Shown: in pieces, positions 1 through 8,172 of the stretch
How positions within the stretch are numbered: position 1 is the first letter of the stretch
How the letters are laid out: the number at the start of each line of letters is the position of its first letter
Assembly: GCF_001477625.1 (NCBI RefSeq)
Contig: NZ_CP013692.1
Span: 2,232,001-2,296,000 of the forward strand
Direction: 5' to 3'
Origin: Paucibacter sp. KCTC 42545
Lineage (GTDB): Bacteria; Pseudomonadota; Gammaproteobacteria; Burkholderiales; Burkholderiaceae_C
Length of the DNA stretch: 64,000 nucleotides
Made by a program: the position numbers and the translations under genes
Notes under the pieces: model-generated
What the model was told of the DNA's origin: nothing
Database searches by the model: none
What the model saw: only the letters and a program-made list of their open reading frames with translations

Positions 1-1
1 T

Positions 2-1009
2 ACCCTGAGCAGCCGCCCGCGCGTGCTCTCCGGCATGCGCCCCACCGGCGCACTGCACCTTGGCCATTACCACGGCGCCCTGAAGAACTGGGTCAAGCTG
101 CAGGCCACGCACGACTGCTTTTTCTTCGTGGCCGACTGGCATGCGCTGACCACCCATTACCAAGACCGCGGCACGATTGAGCGCAATGTCTACGACATGG
201 TCGTGGACTGGCTGGCCGCCGGCATCGACCCCGAGCAAGCCACCCTCTTCATTCAAAGCCGCATGCCCGAGCATGCCGAGCTGTTCACGCTGCTGGCGAT
301 GAGCACGCCCACCGCCTGGCTGGAGCGCATCCCCAGCTACAAAGACCAGCTCGAGAAGAACCGGCCCAACGGCGAAGGCGCCACCTACGGCTTCCTTGGC
401 TACCCGCTGCTGCAAGCGGCGGACATCTTGATCTACAAGGCCGCCTGCGTGCCGGTGGGTGAAGACCAGACGGCGCATGTGGAAGTGACCCGCGAAGTGG
501 CGCGCCGCTTCAACCGCATTTACTCGCCCGAGCGCGCCATCCTGCCCGAGCCGCAAGAGCTGCTGACGGCCACACCTCGCCTGCCCGGCCTGGACGGCCA
601 GAAGATGAGCAAGAGCGCCGGCAATGCCATCGCCATGCGCGACAGCCCCGAAGTGGTGGACGAGAAAGTGCGCACCATGCCCACCGACCCACAGCGCGTG
701 CGCCGCAGCGACCCCGGTGAGCCCAGCCGCTGCCCGGTCTGGCCCTTGCATCAGCTCTACAGCGACGCCAGCACACAGGCCTGGGCCAGCGAAGGCTGCC
801 GCAAGGCCAGCATCGGTTGCCTGGACTGCAAAAAGCCCTTGATCGAAGCGATTCAGGCCGAGCAAAAGCCCTGGCGCGAGCGCGCCGAGGCCTTTTTGGC
901 CAACCCCAAGCAAGTGCAGTGGATTGTGGAAGTGGGCACCGAGCGCGCCCGCGCCGTGGCCCGCAAAACCCTGCGTGAGGTGCGCACGGCCATGGGTTTG
1001 GCGTACTGA
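2..1009 (+). CDS. trpS: Tryptophan--tRNA ligase, 5' end outside the window
   Basis: Class I aminoacyl-tRNA synthetase that charges tRNA-Trp with tryptophan in the cytoplasm. The reading frame is open to the left edge and no convincing start is visible; the usual N-terminus VLSGMRPTG lies at the very edge, so only a few residues are missing. The HIGH-type motif appears as HLGH in GALHLGHYHG and the second ATP-binding signature as KMSKS in GQKMSKSAG. About 335 visible residues match the normal family length. The next gene follows after 30 bases on the same strand, so the two are probably co-transcribed. Identification is secure; only the start is unknown. Confidence 0.95.
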   Translation, partial: TLSSRPRVLSGMRPTGALHLGHYHGALKNWVKLQATHDCFFFVADWHALTTHYQDRGTIERNVYDMVVDWLAAGIDPEQATLFIQSRMPEHAELFTLLAMSTPTAWLERIPSYKDQLEKNRPNGEGATYGFLGYPLLQAADILIYKAACVPVGEDQTAHVEVTREVARRFNRIYSPERAILPEPQELLTATPRLPGLDGQKMSKSAGNAIAMRDSPEVVDEKVRTMPTDPQRVRRSDPGEPSRCPVWPLHQLYSDASTQAWASEGCRKASIGCLDCKKPLIEAIQAEQKPWRERAEAFLANPKQVQWIVEVGTERARAVARKTLREVRTAMGLAY

Positions 1010-1039
1010 ATGCGGCCGCAGAACTCCCCCGAAGCAAGC

Positions 1040-1507
1040 ATGGCCGGCATCCACATCACCGACATCGAGTCCGCCATCAACTGGTGGCGGGAGCGCCAGC
1101 CCTCCGCCGATGGCCTGCAGGCCTGCGCCGAGGTCTGCGCCCTGGCCGAGGTCTACGGTCAACTGGTTTACTACCGCGAGACCGAATGCGACGACGCCAG
1201 CATGCCCGCCGCCGCACTCGAAGCCTGGATGCAGTGGTACGACAGCACGCCCGACGCCCCCTGCATCGCCATTTGCTCCACCAGCCAGGGCGACGAGCTG
1301 TGCAAGGGCTGCGGCCGCACGTTTGACGAAGTGCAGAACTGGCCGGTGATGACGCCCGCAGAAAAGCGCGTCACCTGGCGCCGCATTTCCATTGAGGCCA
1401 CCGCCTGGCGCTTCAACCGCTATGCGGAGCGCGCACGCGAGTTCACCGGCGTCGATCATCCCCAAGCACCATCACCCTCCCCATCGCAGCCCGGGGTCAA
1501 GTCTTGA
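1040..1507 (+). CDS. DUF3717/DUF1289 cysteine-cluster protein
   Basis: Small cytoplasmic protein (155 aa) of unknown function. The N-terminal part (IHITDIESAINWWR) resembles DUF3717. The C-terminal half carries the DUF1289 cysteine pattern CIAICSTSQGDELCKGCGR, with Cys pairs that could bind a metal, followed by WRR-x-T/E-x-AWRFNRYAER. I chose the ATG at 1040 rather than an earlier possible start at 1010 because the conserved region begins MAGIHITDIE. The gene follows trpS closely and its TGA stop overlaps the TTG start of the MATE exporter, which suggests translational coupling. The DUF names come from recognised motifs; the metal binding is inferred. Confidence 0.8.
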   Translation: MAGIHITDIESAINWWRERQPSADGLQACAEVCALAEVYGQLVYYRETECDDASMPAAALEAWMQWYDSTPDAPCIAICSTSQGDELCKGCGRTFDEVQNWPVMTPAEKRVTWRRISIEATAWRFNRYAERAREFTGVDHPQAPSPSPSQPGVKS

Positions 1508-2907
1508 CCGGCACGACGGCACCCGCCGCGCCCGGCCATCTGGATACCTTGCGCCGCCTGGCGCCCTTGGCTTGGCCGGTGTTCATCGGTCAGGTCGCTG
1601 TGCTGGCCTTCAGCACGGTGGACACCGTGCTGGTGGCGCGTTACTCCGCCACCGATTTGGCGGCGCTGGCCGTCGGCGCGGCCATTTACATCACTGTGTT
1701 CGTGGGTCTGATGGGCGTGGTGCTGGCCATCTCACCGATTGCCGGGCAGCTGTTTGGCGCCCGCAAGCTGAATGAAGCCGGCGAGCAACTGCATCAGACG
1801 GTGTGGCTGGCTTTGGGCTTGTCGGTGCTGGGCTGCCTGGTGCTCCTGTTTCCCGAACCTTTTCTGGCCAGCTCACATGCCAGCCGTGAGGTCGCCGCCA
1901 AGGTGCGCGGCTATTTGCAGGCCCTGGCCCTGAGCCTGCCCGCTGCCCTGCTCTTCACCGCATTTCGCGGATTCAACACAGCGGTGTCCCGGCCCAAGGC
2001 GGTGATGGCCATGCAGCTCGTCGGCCTGGCACTGAAAGTGCCACTGACCGCTTTGCTGATCTACGGCTTCAGCATTGGAGGCATGCAGATGCCTCCGCTA
2101 GGCGCCGTGGGCTGCGGCATTGCCACCGCACTGGTGATGTGGGCGCAGGCGCTGATCGCCCTGGTCTGGCTGCGCCGAGATGGCTTTTACGCCAGCTTTG
2201 GTTTGCACGGCAGCGGCCTGCATGCCCCCCGAGCGGCCGACATCAAGGCCTTGTTGAAACTAGGCATCCCGATGGGCGCAGGCATCTTGATCGAGGTGAC
2301 CGGCTTCACCTTCATGGCCATCTTCATCGCCCGCCTGGGCACCACGCCGGTGGCGGGGCATCAGGTGGCGGTCAATCTGGTCTCGCTGATGTTCATGGCG
2401 CCGCTGGCCCTGGGCAATGCGGCCCAAACGCTGGTGGCCCAGCGAGTAGGCGCGCATGACGCAGCGGACGCACGCCGCCTGGGCTGGCACAGCCTGGAGA
2501 TTGCGCTGGCCTTGGCCTTTGGCGTTGGCGCGCTGGTGTTTTTCGCCCGCGAGCAGGTGCTGGGCTTTTATACCCAGGACCCGGTCATCATCGCCGCCGC
2601 CATGCCCTTGCTGCTGTGGGTGTGGGTGTTCCACATCGGCGATGCCGGCCAAACCGTGGCGGCCTTTGTGCTTCGTGCCCACCGCATTGCTGTCGTGCCC
2701 ATGGTGGTTTATGCCCTGGCGCTCTGGGGCCTGGGCCTGGGCGGCGGCTACTGGCTGGCGTTTGGCGACACCGCCTGGGTGCCAGCAGAGTTTCACGGCG
2801 CGCGCGGCTTTTGGTCGGCCGCTACCGCCGGGCTGGTCTCGGCGGCCCTGGGTTTGAGCGGATTCTTAGCCTGGGTGCATGGCCGCGAGGCAGCCGGACA
2901 GATTTGA
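1504..2907 (+). CDS. MATE family multidrug efflux transporter
   Basis: Inner-membrane drug/cation antiporter of the MATE (NorM-like) family, 467 aa with about twelve hydrophobic segments in two similar halves. The N-terminus (LAPLAWPVFIGQ, then STVDTVLVARYSATDLAALAVG) and the ISPIAGQLFGARK stretch are typical of the family; the second half repeats the pattern (GIPMGAGILIEVTGF, FMAIFIARLGTTPVAGHQVA). The start is a TTG overlapping the stop of the preceding gene as TTGA. Substrates cannot be read from the sequence. It converges on the kinase gene at 2929, leaving only about 20 bases between stops. Confidence 0.88.
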   Translation: MTGTTAPAAPGHLDTLRRLAPLAWPVFIGQVAVLAFSTVDTVLVARYSATDLAALAVGAAIYITVFVGLMGVVLAISPIAGQLFGARKLNEAGEQLHQTVWLALGLSVLGCLVLLFPEPFLASSHASREVAAKVRGYLQALALSLPAALLFTAFRGFNTAVSRPKAVMAMQLVGLALKVPLTALLIYGFSIGGMQMPPLGAVGCGIATALVMWAQALIALVWLRRDGFYASFGLHGSGLHAPRAADIKALLKLGIPMGAGILIEVTGFTFMAIFIARLGTTPVAGHQVAVNLVSLMFMAPLALGNAAQTLVAQRVGAHDAADARRLGWHSLEIALALAFGVGALVFFAREQVLGFYTQDPVIIAAAMPLLLWVWVFHIGDAGQTVAAFVLRAHRIAVVPMVVYALALWGLGLGGGYWLAFGDTAWVPAEFHGARGFWSAATAGLVSAALGLSGFLAWVHGREAAGQI

Positions 2908-2928
2908 GATCGACGTGAGGCTTGAGCC

Positions 2929-4326
2929 TTAAGCCAGCGGCAAGGTCAGCACAAAACAGCTACCGCCCCCCGGCCGGGACTCGCAACGCACGGAGCCGCC
3001 ATGCCGCTGGGCGATTTGCTTGACCAAGCTCAGGCCCAGGCCCACACCGCCAGCTTGTTCGGCATGGCCGGGCAGGCGGAAAAAGGCCTCGAAGATTCGC
3101 TCACGCATGGCCTCGGGCACGCCTGGGCCGCGATCACAGACGCGCACCACGGCGGCTGAGCCGCTCCGGCTCAATTGCAGCAAGACTTCGTCGCCACCGT
3201 AGCGGCGCGCGTTCTCCAGCAGATTGCGCATGGCACGGCGCAGCAAGCGGTCCTCGCCCATCAGTTGCAACTGGCTCAAGCCTTGCTCGGCTTCAAACTG
3301 CGCGCCGACACGGGCGGCCTCTTCGGCTGCCATGCCGAGCAGATCCACTTTTTCAGCCACGGCGCCGGACACACCTGAGTCCAAGCGGCTGGCCAACAAC
3401 ACCTCTTCCACCAAGGCATCCAGCTCGCGGATATTGGTGTGAATCTCGGCCGTCAGCCGGGCACGCTGGGCCTCGCTGGCATCGTCCAACATGGCGAAGG
3501 CCATCTTCAAACGCGCCAAGGGTGAGCGCAGCTCATGGCTGGCATTGGCCAGCAAGGTCTGCTGTGAACGCAGCAAAGTCTCCAACTGGCTGGCCGCGCG
3601 ATTGAAGCTCACGGCCAAAGCGGCCACTTCATCGTTCCCCTGGTCGTCCACCCGATGCGCCAGATTGCCGGCACCGAAACGCTCCACACCCTGCTTCAGG
3701 GATTCGAGCCGACGCGTCAGCCGACGCACCACCGGAAAGGCACCGATGGCCACGCCAAAAAACAGCAACACCAGCAAGGCCAGCAGGGCATGCCCGTTCG
3801 GGCGCGGGCCAAAAATAGGTTGGAACCAAGCCGGTTCCATATGGGCAGGCTGGCCGCGCATGCCACGCACATCGCCGCCCGCACGCAGCGGCAGGCCGGG
3901 CATGGGACGGCGCTGGCGCAGCACCAGCAGGCTGCGGCCATCATCCAGCACCAGCTGAACGGGCGCGGCAACAGGCGCGCCCTCGCTTGCTGCTTGGCTC
4001 AGTTCCGCTTCACGGCGCAAGAACAATTCCGAGCTGGCCAGGCGCTCTCCGCGCTTGCTCTCCAGCGCCACCGCCAGATGCAGGCGCTGGCTCCAGTCCT
4101 CCAGCGCCAGGGCTTGCTGAACCTGCGGCGCATCGGCCGCCGGCAAGGCATTGCCCAAGAGTTCCAGCAAAGCCGCCATGCGCTCGCCGGCCGAGGTTTC
4201 CTGGCTGCCCCGCTCCTGCTCGATATGGCGCTGAAACAGCCAAGCCGAACCAAATGCAAAAGCCAGCAGCAAGACCACCAGGGTCAGGTAGATGCGCAGG
4301 TAAAGCGCCTTCATTCGCAGCATCAC
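2929..4326 (-). CDS. Sensor histidine kinase, CpxA/EnvZ-like
   Basis: Membrane sensor kinase of an OmpR-class two-component system, 465 aa. There is a transmembrane helix at about residues 10-30, a periplasmic region of about 145 residues, a second helix near 180-198 and a HAMP linker. The phosphoacceptor helix has His264 in NASHELRSPLARLKM. The ATPase domain shows N box NLLENARRYGG, G1 box DRGPGVP and G2 box GVGLGLSLVKQI. The gene starts 6 bases after the response regulator stop, so the pair is one transcription unit. A CpxP/Spy-like periplasmic protein encoded just upstream suggests envelope-stress sensing, which is inferred from context. Several in-frame ATGs (4326, 4323, 4314) are possible starts. 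Confidence 0.9.
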   Translation of the reverse strand: MMLRMKALYLRIYLTLVVLLLAFAFGSAWLFQRHIEQERGSQETSAGERMAALLELLGNALPAADAPQVQQALALEDWSQRLHLAVALESKRGERLASSELFLRREAELSQAASEGAPVAAPVQLVLDDGRSLLVLRQRRPMPGLPLRAGGDVRGMRGQPAHMEPAWFQPIFGPRPNGHALLALLVLLFFGVAIGAFPVVRRLTRRLESLKQGVERFGAGNLAHRVDDQGNDEVAALAVSFNRAASQLETLLRSQQTLLANASHELRSPLARLKMAFAMLDDASEAQRARLTAEIHTNIRELDALVEEVLLASRLDSGVSGAVAEKVDLLGMAAEEAARVGAQFEAEQGLSQLQLMGEDRLLRRAMRNLLENARRYGGDEVLLQLSRSGSAAVVRVCDRGPGVPEAMRERIFEAFFRLPGHAEQAGGVGLGLSLVKQIAQRHGGSVRCESRPGGGSCFVLTLPLA

Positions 4327-4332
4327 GGGCGC

Positions 4333-5046
4333 TCAGCTCGCGGTGTCGGCATCTTGCTTGCGGGCGAACAGATAGCCCGCACCGCGCACCGTCAGGACCC
4401 GGCGCGGGTTCTTGGGGTCATCCTCGATCAAGGCACGGATGCGCGAGATATGCACATCGATGGAACGATCAAAAGCATCCAGCGGGTGACCCTTCAAAGC
4501 ATCCATGATCTGGTCGCGCGACATCACTCGGCCGGGGCTTTGGGCCAGCACCACCAGCAAGTCGAACTGATGGCTGGTGAAATCGCAGGACTTGCCGTCG
4601 ATGCGCGCTACCCGCTCGGCCAGGTCGATCTCCAGGCGGCCAAAGCGCAGCACATCGTCCTCGGCGGCTTGCGGCTCCACCCGGCGCAACAAGGCCTTGA
4701 TGCGGGCCTGCAATTCACGCGGCTCGAAGGGTTTGGCAAGGTAGTCGTCAGCACCCAACTCCAGGCCCAGGATGCGATCCATGGGCTCGCCGCGGGCGGA
4801 CAGCATCAGGACCGGCAAGCGCCGCGTATGCCCATGGGCGCGCAGTTCGCGGCAGAAGTCCAGGCCATCGCCATCGCCCAGCATCAGGTCCAACACCAGC
4901 AAATCGAAAGCGCCCGAGGCCAGCACCGTGCGCGCCATGGCCAAAGACCCTGCCACGCTGATCTCGAAGCCGGCATTGCTCAGGTAATCGCTGAGCATGG
5001 CGGTGAGTCGGGTGTCGTCGTCGATGAGCAGCAGTCTGGAAGGCAT
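4333..5046 (-). CDS. OmpR/PhoB-family response regulator
   Basis: DNA-binding response regulator, 237 aa. The receiver domain begins MPSRLLLIDDD; the phosphorylation site is Asp53 in LLVLDLMLGDGDG and the conserved Lys lies in YLAKPF. The C-terminal winged-helix domain includes RSIDVHISRIRALIEDDP and ends with the GYLF strand. I place the start at 5046 because the receiver fold begins there, although the frame stays open to 5166. It is followed immediately by its partner kinase. With the small Spy/CpxP-type gene upstream, the order is the same as in cpxP-cpxR-cpxA, but the orthology is not proven. Confidence 0.92.
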   Translation of the reverse strand: MPSRLLLIDDDTRLTAMLSDYLSNAGFEISVAGSLAMARTVLASGAFDLLVLDLMLGDGDGLDFCRELRAHGHTRRLPVLMLSARGEPMDRILGLELGADDYLAKPFEPRELQARIKALLRRVEPQAAEDDVLRFGRLEIDLAERVARIDGKSCDFTSHQFDLLVVLAQSPGRVMSRDQIMDALKGHPLDAFDRSIDVHISRIRALIEDDPKNPRRVLTVRGAGYLFARKQDADTAS

Positions 5047-5162
5047 GGTGGCGCTGGCGTTGCAGTGTGATTGAGAGGCCGGCTTGCGTGCGGACAAAGC
5101 CCGCGCGGCCGCTTGCGCCTCGAGTGAAGGGCTAAGCATAAGCGAGCCTCGCAGCGCCGCCA

Positions 5163-5735
5163 TCAATTCAGCGCGGGTGCAGGCTTGGCGGGTTTGGCAC
5201 CCATCGGGCCGGCTGGCTCATGGCGATGCTCGGCGCGGCGCGCTTGCATGGCCTTCATCTTTTCGCCCAGCTTGGCACGCTGCTCGGGGCTGAGGACGCG
5301 GGCGGCATCCACCATGGCCTGGCTCATGCGCTTGCTGGCTTGCTCACGCAAGACCTGACCCTGCTGACGCAAAGCCTCGACGGCAGCCGCATCCACGGTG
5401 GGTGCGGTCAGCAGCGCCATGCCCTGCTCATGCAGCTTCTGGCCGCTGGCGTGCTGAGCCTTCAAATCATCGCGGGCGGCTTGCATGATTTGCTTGATCT
5501 GGGCGCGCTGGGCCTCGGTGGCGTCCACCATGTCCAGCATGCGGCTCATGTGGCGGCCGCCCATCATCATGCCGGGGCCGCCCCGATCGCCCCGTTCGCT
5601 CATCTCTTCCACGCCGCGCATCTCGCCGGGGCCACCGTGCATGCCGTGGCCTTGAGCCATCACCAAGCCAGCGCTCATGGCCAGCACCGAGGCCAGCAGG
5701 CCGGTCTTCAGTTTGGAATTCAGCGTCTTCAACAT
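5163..5735 (-). CDS. Periplasmic Spy/CpxP-like protein
   Basis: Secreted protein of 190 aa with an N-terminal Sec signal peptide (TGLLASVLAMSAGLVMAQ) and a His/Gly/Met-rich start to the mature chain (GHGMHGGPGEMRG, GGPGMMMGGRHM). Two helical stretches of the LTxxQ type follow (DATEAQRAQIKQIMQAARDD and LSPEQRAKLGEKMKAM). Spy/CpxP proteins are periplasmic chaperones or inhibitors of a sensor kinase, and the Met/His-rich segment could bind copper or other metals (inference). The ATG at 5735 has a strong AAGGAGT ribosome-binding site. It precedes the response regulator gene by 116 bases in the same direction and is the likely sensor accessory of that system. Confidence 0.8.
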   Translation of the reverse strand: MLKTLNSKLKTGLLASVLAMSAGLVMAQGHGMHGGPGEMRGVEEMSERGDRGGPGMMMGGRHMSRMLDMVDATEAQRAQIKQIMQAARDDLKAQHASGQKLHEQGMALLTAPTVDAAAVEALRQQGQVLREQASKRMSQAMVDAARVLSPEQRAKLGEKMKAMQARRAEHRHEPAGPMGAKPAKPAPALN

Positions 5736-5848
5736 GGCGTACTCCTTGAAACCATCAATCAATCAAGCCAGGATCTGGCGTGAATGAATCATCTGCGCCT
5801 CAGGTAAGCCGGGCATGCATGGGCCGTAAAGTTCTGTGAACAGGCATG

Positions 5849-5874
5849 AAAAAAGGGAGCCTTGCGGCTCCCTT
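5849..5874 (-). terminator. Rho-independent terminator of ettA
   Basis: Read on the minus strand, AAGGGAGCC, a four-base GCAA loop and GGCTCCCTT are followed by a T run. It lies 32 bases after the ettA stop and separates ettA from the Spy-like gene. Confidence 0.85.
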
Positions 5875-5905
5875 CGATTTAGCACCCAGTGCAGCGCAAT
5901 GGCGC

Positions 5906-7570
5906 TTACTTGATCGGCTTGAAGCGCATGCGCTTGGGGCGCGCGCCTTCTTCGCCCAGGCGCTTCTTCTTGTCGGCTTCGTACTCATGGAAGTTGCCGT
6001 CAAAGAAGAACCACTGCGAATTGCCTTCGCAAGCCAGGATGTGGGTGCAGATGCGGTCCAGGAACCAGCGATCGTGGGAGATCACCATGGCCGAGCCGGC
6101 GAACTCCAGCAGCGCCTCTTCCAGCGCGCGCAGGGTTTCGACATCCAAGTCGTTCGACGGTTCGTCAAGCATCAAGACGTTGCCGCCCTGCGCCAAGGTC
6201 TTGGCCAAGTGCAGTCGGCCGCGCTCACCACCCGACAGGCTGCCCACCAGCTTTTGCTGGTCATTGCCCTTGAAGTTGAAGCGACCCAGATAGGCGCGGC
6301 TTGGCATCACGAACTTACCGACGGTGATGTTGTCCAGGCCGCCCGACACGTCTTGCCAAACGGTTTTGTCGGCTTCGAGGTTCTCGCGACTCTGGTCCAC
6401 GAAGGCCATCTTGGCGGTCTTGCCGATCTTGACATTGCCGCTGTCCGGCTGTTCCACGCCTTGCAGCATGCGGAACAGCGTCGACTTACCGGCACCGTTG
6501 GGGCCGATGATGCCGACGATGGCGCCGGCGGGCACCTTGAAGCTGAGGTTGTCGATCAGCACGCGGTCGCCGAAGCTCTTGCTGACGTTTTCGAACTCGA
6601 TCACTTCATTGCCCAGGCGCTCGGCCACGGGGATGAAGATTTCGTTGGTGACGTTGCGCTGTTGGTACTCCACATCGCTCAGCTCTTCGAAGCGGGCCAG
6701 ACGCGCCTTGCTCTTGGCCTGACGGCCCTTGGCATTGGAGCGCACCCACTTCAGCTCTTCCTTCATGGCCTTGGTACGAGCGTCTTCGGTCTTCTGCTCG
6801 GTCTCCAGGCGCTTCTCTTTCTGGTCCAGCCAGTCGGAGTAATTGCCCTTCCATGGGATGCCGTGGCCGCGGTCGAGTTCCAAAATCCACTCAGCGGCGT
6901 TGTCCAGGAAGTAGCGATCGTGGGTGATGGCCACCACGGTGCCGGGGAAGCGCTGCAGGAACTGCTCCAGCCATTCCACCGACTCGGCGTCCAAGTGGTT
7001 GGTCGGCTCGTCAAGCAACAGCATGTCGGGCTTGCTCAGCAGCAGGCGGCACAGGGCCACGCGGCGCTTTTCACCACCGGACAGCACGCCGATGACGGCA
7101 TCCCATGGCGGCAGGTTCAGCGCGTCAGCGGCCAGTTCCAGTTGCAGGTCGGTATTTTCCGAACCAGCGGCGGCGATGATGGACTCCAACTCGCCCTGTT
7201 CGGCGGCCAGAGCGTCAAAGTCGGCGTCTTCTTCGGCATAAGCGGCATAGACCTCGTCCAGGCGCTTCTTGGCGGCCAAGACGCCACCAATGCCCTCTTC
7301 CACCGCTTCGCGCACGGTCTGCTCGGGGTTGAGCTGCGGCTCTTGCGGCAGATAACCGATCTTGATGCCGGGCATGGCGATGGCTTCGCCTTCGTATTCC
7401 TTGTCCACGCCGGCCATGATCTTCAGCACGGTGGACTTACCCGAACCGTTGACGCCCAGCACGCCGATCTTGGCGCCGGGGAAGAAGGACAGCGAGATGT
7501 CCTTGAGGATGTGGCGTTTGGGAGGAACCGTCTTGTTCAGACGGTTCATCGAGAAGACATATTGAGCCAT
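5906..7570 (-). CDS. ettA: Energy-dependent translational throttle protein EttA (ABC-F)
   Basis: Ribosome-bound ABC-F ATPase, 554 aa, which gates entry into the elongation cycle according to the ATP/ADP ratio in E. coli. It has no membrane segments. The first nucleotide-binding domain has Walker A GVNGSGKST and signature LSGGEKRRVALCRLLL with DEPTNHLD. A charged linker containing the P-site tRNA-interaction motif follows, and then a second domain with GPNGAGKST, LSGGERGRLHLAKTL and DEPSNDLD. The length equals the 555-aa family norm. I use the ATG at 7570 (MAQYVFSMNRLNK); the frame is open a little further upstream but without similarity. It is a single-gene unit with its own terminator. Confidence 0.96.
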   Translation of the reverse strand: MAQYVFSMNRLNKTVPPKRHILKDISLSFFPGAKIGVLGVNGSGKSTVLKIMAGVDKEYEGEAIAMPGIKIGYLPQEPQLNPEQTVREAVEEGIGGVLAAKKRLDEVYAAYAEEDADFDALAAEQGELESIIAAAGSENTDLQLELAADALNLPPWDAVIGVLSGGEKRRVALCRLLLSKPDMLLLDEPTNHLDAESVEWLEQFLQRFPGTVVAITHDRYFLDNAAEWILELDRGHGIPWKGNYSDWLDQKEKRLETEQKTEDARTKAMKEELKWVRSNAKGRQAKSKARLARFEELSDVEYQQRNVTNEIFIPVAERLGNEVIEFENVSKSFGDRVLIDNLSFKVPAGAIVGIIGPNGAGKSTLFRMLQGVEQPDSGNVKIGKTAKMAFVDQSRENLEADKTVWQDVSGGLDNITVGKFVMPSRAYLGRFNFKGNDQQKLVGSLSGGERGRLHLAKTLAQGGNVLMLDEPSNDLDVETLRALEEALLEFAGSAMVISHDRWFLDRICTHILACEGNSQWFFFDGNFHEYEADKKKRLGEEGARPKRMRFKPIK

Positions 7571-8172
7571 GGCGAAGATCCTGGGGTTTCGAGAAGGTGT
7601 AGGGCTGCGGGCTGAAGCGTCCACCGGCATGACCATGAGTCATTCCTGTGCGCTTAGGGTCAGGGCTTGAGGGCTGGGGTCGAAACGCGTCCCCTTATTC
7701 CTGGCACCCTGCATCCCTGCCGCCCGCTGCGCCTCGCTCGTCCTGAGGCGGTGCGAGGCGATCATTCAACCCGCTATTGTCGCAGCTTCACAGCCGCCGC
7801 CGGCGCTCGGCCGACATTGGCTGCGTGTTCAAACCACGAAAACGCGTCAGATAGACCCGGCCTCGCCCGTTCAGACCTGACTTGGGCGGGCTGAATTGCC
7901 CCGGCGGATCTGGCCCGGCATGCGTCGACGAGCGGGCGGCCAAGACCGCGTCGTTAAAAAATGCCTCCATGACAGGGCATTCCCCTCTCGTCGAGGACTC
8001 AAGAATCAGCCAGCATTACCCGACATCAAAGTCTGCATCCGCAACATGGCCGCTTGCTGAGGCGCGTAGTTGCATTCGCTTTGGCAGATGGAAGCGCCAA
8101 TTCTCATTGCGATCAGTGCGTCCGCTGCGCCAGCAATGACTGCGAAACACCCCTCAACCTTGAATCATCGAC
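7571..8172. other. Divergent intergenic region, ettA / chemoreceptor
   Basis: About 600 bases without a convincing gene. It must hold the ettA promoter (minus) and the chemoreceptor promoter (plus). A weak hairpin, CGCCTCGC at 7730-7737 pairing with GCGAGGCG at 7753-7760, is the only clear symmetry. A poor sigma-28-like arrangement (TCAAGAAT at 7999, CCCGACAT at 8019) has a 12-base spacer. Short open frames here have no recognisable protein features. Confidence 0.5.

Noticed and set aside
3655..5070. 471-codon plus-strand frame across the kinase and regulator genes
   Set aside because: Antisense shadow; the minus-strand genes have complete two-component motifs.
5846..7615. 589-codon open frame on the plus strand opposite ettA
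   Set aside because: It mirrors the codon structure of ettA in GC-rich DNA and its product has no recognisable domain; ettA has all ABC-F motifs.
7999..8026. Sigma-28-like promoter for the chemoreceptor at 8173
   Set aside because: TCAAG is present but the downstream element is CCCGACAT with a 12-base spacer; too weak compared with the sites at 16919 and 18790.
7667..8139. Two overlapping short frames between ettA and the chemoreceptor
   Set aside because: No protein features, atypical composition and no ribosome-binding sites.
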